Made by a program: the position numbers and the translations under genes. A stretch of 64,000 nt of DNA from Sulfurihydrogenibium subterraneum DSM 15120. Its GTDB lineage: Bacteria > Aquificota > Aquificia > Aquificales > Hydrogenothermaceae. The notes under the pieces were generated by a model. It was not told where the DNA came from and ran no database searches. It was given only the letters and a program-made list of their open reading frames with translations. Where the stretch lies: the NCBI RefSeq assembly GCF_000619805.1, contig NZ_JHUV01000009.1, forward strand, positions 1 to 64,000. The letters are read 5' to 3'. Below are positions 60,601 through 64,000 of the stretch, one piece after another (within the stretch, counting starts at the first letter, position 1; every line of letters begins with the position of its first letter).

Positions 60601-61012
60601 TGACTATGTAAAGTTTTGCGTGGTTTGACTTTCTTGTTTTTCTTATATTTAATCTTCCTTGATTGATAAGGTTTATAAAGAAGGTTGCCTTTTCGTAAAA
60701 ATCTTGGTTATCAAAATCTTCGTTGTTGAAAACTGTTTTTATAGACTTTATAAAGTTTTCTACTCTGTCTTCTACACTTAACTTCTTTTCTTCTGATGCA
60801 TACTCGTAAAGAGAGTAGTTTCCTTTATCAACGTCAAGCCCTACAAGTATTTTTAAAGCAAGGTCGTTATTTTCTTTCAAAGCGTTATATACTGCATCTA
60901 ACCCAGAAAAGTAGAAGAACCCAACTAATATTTTGATTTCTTGTGCAAGCTTTATAAGTTGGTTAAGCCTATTTTCAAGGTTTGCAGTTCCTTCATTTTT
61001 TATTATGTACAT
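57674..61012 (-). CDS. PLD-like nuclease fused to a SNF2-type helicase/translocase
   Basis: The protein (1112 residues from ATG 61012; a TTG two codons earlier is possible, and neither has a clear ribosome-binding site) has an N-terminal phospholipase-D-like domain. One HKD motif is visible (HAKLYIVK near 131-138, then GSSNLTKSG). The SNF2-type motor has Walker A DVVGLGKS (about 280-287), VDEAH, LLTATPFNN, and C-terminal IIFSEFRDT and QRVGRINRIGQ motifs. The last 250 residues are a helical extension. PLD-helicase fusions occur in DNA-modification-based phage defence, and the Eco57I-type methylase 0.7 kb downstream is the likely partner. It starts 11 nt after hemW. Confidence 0.88.
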   Translation of the reverse strand: MYIIKNEGTANLENRLNQLIKLAQEIKILVGFFYFSGLDAVYNALKENNDLALKILVGLDVDKGNYSLYEYASEEKKLSVEDRVENFIKSIKTVFNNEDFDNQDFYEKATFFINLINQGRLNIRKTRKSNHAKLYIVKLKENNSIVRQGLFITGSSNLTKSGLSNQNEFNIEISDFGLKEVNEYFDNLWENSIKLTEIEEYKTRIIKVIENETPLKEITPYQAYVLVLKTYIDTFHTEKPIKRLEKLLEKNNFKRFSYQIDAVNQAVSIIEENNGAIIADVVGLGKSIVAASIGYVLDRKGIVISPPGLVDSWKYYINKFELNKLGWEAYSLGKLEDVLNVVNDDPDIEIVIVDEAHRFRNENTKSYDLLSKIVRGKKVILLTATPFNNRPSDIFSLLKLFQIPKKSTITLEENALEKFKRYEREFKNLAYIKTNYNSSQTKKREKAEKLYKEIFGKKQVDIKEVDKKIKELAKEIKRFIQPVMIRRNRLDLMKNPLYKDEINQLSKLEDPKEALYELDFKQSQFYDKVLNQYFSKENGMFKGAIYVPYIYEKGLKNKELIDEEEKESFEFYQQENLRDFMRRLLVKRFESSFEAFRQSIENFLNIYKKVSKFIEKTGYYVLDRKFIEESFNLDDDEVLEEIEKRMEILQSDVNIQKEKKNLGRQYYIYDINTFKKKEEFLKDINSDIKLFEKILKEIEDLKLVDQDPKVEKLIEIIDQTLSKQEKGQPKRKIIIFSEFRDTVKYLGQKLKNRFKVLTVEGNLSDSKIQEIRKNFDASYNIQEDNYDILLATDKISEGFNLARAGTVINYDIPWNPVRVIQRVGRINRIGQKVFDKLYIYNFFPTEKGENLTRQREIAQNKLFLIHNSIGEDAKIFSSDEEPTPSELYKRLTKNPDELEEESFFTKVIKEFQEIKEKDPEVIYQINNLPHRIKVAKKGKENELILFVKKGNNLFVRYKNYSEDKVLSVSFEEVYEKIKADKEEKPLDKSQQFWEAYQQLKDFDSNKTTKTAHNDPEVKARSMLKSLLQKPEIQNNEELFTFVKNLIKDVENYGSLSLYTLKGISNLNSNKIDECIAYLNNLKQELGGEDFIEKNKIKPQPLEILIAIENREN

Positions 61013-61023
61013 AGGCAAATATT

Positions 61024-62127
61024 TTAAGATAAGATAAGCTTAACTGCAATCTCGTTTAAAACCATTATGCCTTTTGCAAGTAAAACAAGCCTTCCGTTTT
61101 CTACAGCTGCATATTCTTCTTCTAATAAGTCTTTGATTATATCTTTATTTTTGATTAAATTTAAATCTACTCCCGACTTTAGTCTTAGAGATAAAAATAT
61201 CTCTTCTTCTCTCTTTTTTTCTTCGTTTAACTCTTCTGTAAATTTTATAGGTTTAACAGATTTTTCTACTAATTCTAAATACTCCTCAATGTTTTTAGTG
61301 TTTCCAAATCTTAGATTGTTTACAAAAGACCAAGATGACACTCCTATTCCTAAAAATTCTGTGTGAGTCCAGTAAAACAAGTTATGTTTACACTGATAAC
61401 CTTCTTTAGCCCAGTTTGAAAGTTCATACCTTTTAAATTTTTTCTCTTCTAAGAAACTGTCTATGAGTTCAAACATTTTTAAGGTTGTTTCTTCATCTGG
61501 CAGGTTATAACAGCCATTTTTTACAAGGGTGCCAAGAGGCGTTCCTTCGTAGGCAGTAAGCATGTAGGCTGATATATGGGTTATAGGTAGTTCGGTGTAA
61601 ATTTTTAAATCTTTTTCTAAATCATCTAAGGTTTGTCCTGGAATACCGTATATAAGGTCTAAGTTTATGTTTGTAATTCCTGCTTTTATACAGTCTTCAA
61701 CTGTTTGAAGTGTGTCTTCTGGTTTGTGGTTTCTCCCCAGAGATATTAGATTTTTTTCTAAAAATGATTGATTTCCTATACTTACACGGTTAACTCCTGA
61801 ATCTTTTATAATTTTAAAGTCTTGATATCTGTAAGTTTTTGGGTTTACTTCAACGGTTATCTCTAACTCTTTTTCTGTTTTTATGTTTTCTTTTATAAAC
61901 TTTATAATGTGGGCTAATAAATCTGGGCTTAAAGATGAAGGGGTTCCTCCTCCAAAGTAAATAGTTTCAAGGTTAAAATCAAGCTCTTTATATAAAGAGA
62001 GCTCCTTTTTTAAAGCAGATACATACCTTTTTTTTAAACCGTCTTCATTCCAGACAAACGAAGTAAAATCACAGTAAGGACATTTAATTTCACAAAAAGG
62101 TATGTGAATGTACAAACCTTTAATCAA
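61024..62127 (-). CDS. hemW: Radical SAM haem chaperone HemW
   Basis: The 367-residue protein resembles HemN but is the HemW type, a haem-binding chaperone for respiratory enzymes. Its radical SAM motif is CEIKCPYCDF (Cys12, Cys16, Cys19) without the fourth cysteine-containing CxxxCxxCxC form of HemN. GGGTPSSLSPDLL and GIPGQTLDDLEKDL follow. Start is TTG 62127 (IKGLYIHIPFC is the normal N-terminus) with no clear ribosome-binding site. A promoter lies at 62162-62190. It is divergent from the bc1 operon, whose cytochromes need haem. Confidence 0.9.
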   Translation of the reverse strand: MIKGLYIHIPFCEIKCPYCDFTSFVWNEDGLKKRYVSALKKELSLYKELDFNLETIYFGGGTPSSLSPDLLAHIIKFIKENIKTEKELEITVEVNPKTYRYQDFKIIKDSGVNRVSIGNQSFLEKNLISLGRNHKPEDTLQTVEDCIKAGITNINLDLIYGIPGQTLDDLEKDLKIYTELPITHISAYMLTAYEGTPLGTLVKNGCYNLPDEETTLKMFELIDSFLEEKKFKRYELSNWAKEGYQCKHNLFYWTHTEFLGIGVSSWSFVNNLRFGNTKNIEEYLELVEKSVKPIKFTEELNEEKKREEEIFLSLRLKSGVDLNLIKNKDIIKDLLEEEYAAVENGRLVLLAKGIMVLNEIAVKLILS

Positions 62128-62161
62128 TAAACAGACTCGTAAATTTAAAAATCATAAAGAC

Positions 62162-62190
62162 ATAATAAAATGTTTTTTGATGTAAGTCAA
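62162..62190 (-). promoter_or_regulatory. Promoter of hemW
   Basis: TTGACT (62185-62190), 17 nt, TATTAT (62162-62167) on the minus strand; start expected near 62155, 28 nt before the TTG start codon. Confidence 0.6.
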
Positions 62191-62217
62191 TGCAACTTTT
62201 TTGAAAGAAAGTTAGTA

Positions 62218-62254
62218 TTTACAAACTCGTTAAAAAGAGTTATGATAATTATCA
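62218..62254 (+). promoter_or_regulatory. Promoter of the cytochrome bc1 operon with an overlapping dyad
   Basis: TTTACA (62218-62223), 17 nt, TATGAT (62241-62246). A 12-bp palindrome TGATAATTATCA (62243-62254) overlaps the -10 box and start site, a possible operator. GGAGG lies 8 nt before the petA ATG. Confidence 0.6.
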
Positions 62255-62281
62255 CGAAAAAAAAATATGGAGGTTTGTTAA

Positions 62282-62788
62282 ATGGCAGATGAAAAAGTTT
62301 CCCGTAGAGACTTTCTTCTGTATGCAATGGGTGCTTGGGCAGCTGTTGGTGTTGGTGGCATTCTTTACGGAATGTATAAGACTTGGGAGCCATTACCTGA
62401 GGTAAAAGCTCAAGCAACAGTATCTTTTGATTTATCTACCGTTGAACCAGGGCAAATTAAAGTAGTCTCTTGGAGAGGTAAACCAGTTTTCGTTTTAAGA
62501 AAAACTCCAGATATGGTACAGTGTAAAGAAAGGTCTGTTAAGGATGAGTACACCGTTGTTTTAGGTATATGTACTCACCTTGGTTGTATTCCTAACTGGG
62601 AAGCTGATAAAAAGATATGGCACTGTCCTTGTCACGGTGGAGAGTATGATGCCTGCGGTAAAAACATATTTGGACCTCCACCAAGACCTTTAGATGTTCC
62701 ACCATTTAAAATTGAAGGAACAACTATCGTTTTAGGTGAAGAAGGAAACGAATATAAACAAATGAAAGAAAAAGGATTAACAGTATAA
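62282..62788 (+). CDS. petA: Cytochrome bc1 complex Rieske iron-sulfur subunit
   Basis: A 168-residue membrane-anchored Rieske protein that carries electrons from quinol to cytochrome c1. The N-terminus has a Tat motif (SRRDFLLY) followed by the single membrane helix. The 2Fe-2S ligands are CTHLGC (Cys97, His99) and CPCHGG (Cys115, His118) with the 15-residue standard spacing, and Cys102/Cys117 form the usual disulfide. It opens the petABC operon and starts 12 nt before petB. Confidence 0.96.
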   Translation: MADEKVSRRDFLLYAMGAWAAVGVGGILYGMYKTWEPLPEVKAQATVSFDLSTVEPGQIKVVSWRGKPVFVLRKTPDMVQCKERSVKDEYTVVLGICTHLGCIPNWEADKKIWHCPCHGGEYDACGKNIFGPPPRPLDVPPFKIEGTTIVLGEEGNEYKQMKEKGLTV

Positions 62789-62800
62789 AGGAGGTAGGTT

Positions 62801-63985
62801 ATGAGATTGATGGATTGGCTAGATGAAAGGTTAGCTATAAGACAGCTTATTAAAGTAATGCTTACAGAGTACTACGTTCCTAAAAACATAAACTTTCTCT
62901 GGAGCTTTGGCGTTCTTGTAATGTTAGTTTTTGCTATTTTAGTTGTAAGTGGAATCTTCTTGCTTATGTACTACAAACCAGATTCTCATCTTGCTTTTGA
63001 CAGCGTTAATAAAACAATTATGATGGATGTTGAGTATGGATGGTTGTTTAGACATACCCACGCAGTAGGTGCGTCTATAATGTTCCTTGTGCTTTTTATT
63101 CACATGGCAAGGGGTATATACTACGGTTCATTTAAAGCACCAAGAGAGATAGTTTGGATAACTGGATATATACTTTTTGTTCTTATGTCTGCAACAGCAT
63201 TTACTGGATATCTACTTCCTTGGGGACAGATGTCTTACTGGGCAGCTCAGACAATTACAACACTATTTGAGAAAATACCTTTTATAGGACCTGATTTAGT
63301 TGTATGGATAAGAGGTAACTACATAGTTGAAGATGCTACTTTAACAAGATTCTTTGCTTTGCACGTAGTTTTCTTACCGCTTTTACTAATAGTATTTACA
63401 GCTATTCACCTTTACGCTGTAAGAATACCCGGGTCTAATAACGAAGATGGTATAGAGCTTACAAAAGAAGAGAAAAAACATGGAAAAGGAATTCCTTTCT
63501 GGCCTGTGTTTATGGCAAAAGAGTTCTTTGTTATGTCAGTTTTCTTGATTTTCTTCTTCTATTTAGTGTTTTACCAGTATAAGTTTGCTATGGACCCAAT
63601 TAACTTTACACCTGCAGATTACTTACAAACACCTATGCATATATACCCTGAGTGGTACTTCCTGGCATTCTACGAAGTTTTAAGAGGTTTCTTCTTTAGT
63701 CAAAACTTAGGTTTAATTGCGTTTGTACTAAGTATGTTTATTGCTGCATTTTTACCTTGGCTTGACACTTCCCCTATAGTAAGTGGTAAAAATAGACCTA
63801 TATATAAAATTCTTTTCTGGATATTTATAGCAGACTTTGTATTTTTAACAATACTTGGAAAACTACCTCCTACTGGTTTATACGCATGGCTTGGATTTGC
63901 TGGAAGTTTAGTATACTTCGCATTTTTCCTCGCTCTTCCAATTTTATCTAAGATAGAGAAGAAAAAAGTAGCAGGAGGTAGGTAA
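62801..63985 (+). CDS. petB: Cytochrome b of the bc1 complex
   Basis: This 394-residue integral membrane protein has eight or so helices. The haem-ligating His pairs are in HTHAVGASIMFLVLFIHMARG (cut at the helix) and FALHVVFLPLLLIVFTAIHL. The Qo-site motif is in PEWYFLAFYEVLRG. It carries both the N-terminal four-helix part and the C-terminal quinol-site part, so it is the fused bc1 type, not b6f-split. GGAGG lies 6-7 nt before the ATG. The following gene begins 1 nt after the stop. Confidence 0.96.
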   Translation: MRLMDWLDERLAIRQLIKVMLTEYYVPKNINFLWSFGVLVMLVFAILVVSGIFLLMYYKPDSHLAFDSVNKTIMMDVEYGWLFRHTHAVGASIMFLVLFIHMARGIYYGSFKAPREIVWITGYILFVLMSATAFTGYLLPWGQMSYWAAQTITTLFEKIPFIGPDLVVWIRGNYIVEDATLTRFFALHVVFLPLLLIVFTAIHLYAVRIPGSNNEDGIELTKEEKKHGKGIPFWPVFMAKEFFVMSVFLIFFFYLVFYQYKFAMDPINFTPADYLQTPMHIYPEWYFLAFYEVLRGFFFSQNLGLIAFVLSMFIAAFLPWLDTSPIVSGKNRPIYKILFWIFIADFVFLTILGKLPPTGLYAWLGFAGSLVYFAFFLALPILSKIEKKKVAGGR

Positions 63986-63986
63986 T

Positions 63987-64000
63987 ATGAAAGAGCTTAA
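63987..64000 (+). CDS. Start of the next bc1-operon gene (partial)
   Basis: ATG 63987 with GGAGG upstream (inside the petB end) opens a frame M-K-E-L that runs off the window after 14 nt. In petAB operons a cytochrome c1 gene (petC) is expected here, but only the start codon and position support it. Confidence 0.5.

Noticed and set aside
53596-61012. BREX or DISARM system
   Set aside because: Methylase and helicase genes fit, but none of the defining genes (pglZ, brxC, drmA, drmB) is nearby, so I describe only the two-gene arrangement.
61024-62127. Coproporphyrinogen III dehydrogenase HemN
   Set aside because: Length (367 aa), the start IKGLYIHIPFC and the motif context fit HemW; HemN is about 90 residues longer and has an extra cysteine after the cluster motif.
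62243-62254. Fur box at the bc1 promoter
   Set aside because: TGATAATTATCA resembles part of a Fur site, but only 12 bp are palindromic and the full 19-bp pattern is absent.

Overview
The window is AT-rich, gene-dense bacterial chromosome. Its content points to a thermophilic sulfur-oxidising member of the Aquificales, most likely Hydrogenothermaceae close to Sulfurihydrogenibium (inference). The pointers are a Sox thiosulfate-oxidation cluster without soxCD, two FccB-like sulfide dehydrogenase flavoproteins, a separately encoded C-terminal half of leucyl-tRNA synthetase (known from Aquifex), futalosine-route menaquinone synthesis (mqnC) and a cytochrome bc1 operon.

Layout. 1-351: end of a CRISPR array with its leader, transcribed leftwards; no cas gene is present. 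352-2886: small membrane protein, MATE exporter, methyltransferase, kdsC. 2939-17347 (minus strand): a sulfur-oxidation region. Read in transcription order it holds an FccB-like flavoprotein gene broken by an insertion sequence, an unusual Rieske protein, an intact FccB-like flavoprotein, soxX, a SoxW-like thioredoxin, soxY, soxZ, soxA, soxB, then an exported-protein module (DUF302 lipoprotein, porin, DsrE-like, di-haem peroxidase, metallo-beta-lactamase hydrolase, DsrE-like, DUF302). 17515-21195: a PhnD-like periplasmic binding protein, a histidine kinase and a sigma-54-dependent response regulator. The soxX promoter region has a near-consensus sigma-54 -24/-12 element with two matched palindromes directly upstream, so this three-gene set is a good candidate for the sox sensor and activator.

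21224-46835: mostly housekeeping. It includes panE, thrC, an Mla-type ATPase, mtnC, two GT39 glycosyltransferases, a frameshifted Rpn-type nuclease, dgt, asd, cpoB-uppS-cdsA, mqnC, a D-2-hydroxyacid dehydrogenase, epmA, rpmA/rplU, an uncharacterised HDOD-like protein, an AmmeMemoRadiSam radical SAM enzyme, leuS beta, hfq, an ADP-ribosylglycohydrolase, lysS with an extra OB fold, a ferritin-like protein and mtnP. 46861-52185: tRNA(CAU), lytic transglycosylase, mfd, an exonuclease and proC.

52199-61012: a defence/addiction island. A PLD-SNF2 translocase and an Eco57I-type methylase flank a higBA toxin-antitoxin pair. They are followed by an XRE regulator overlapping a SecB-like chaperone gene and by two antitoxins without toxins. 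61024-64000: hemW, then the divergent bc1 operon (petA, petB, start of the next gene).

Most starts were chosen from visible Shine-Dalgarno sequences. Family names come from motif recognition, not database searches.
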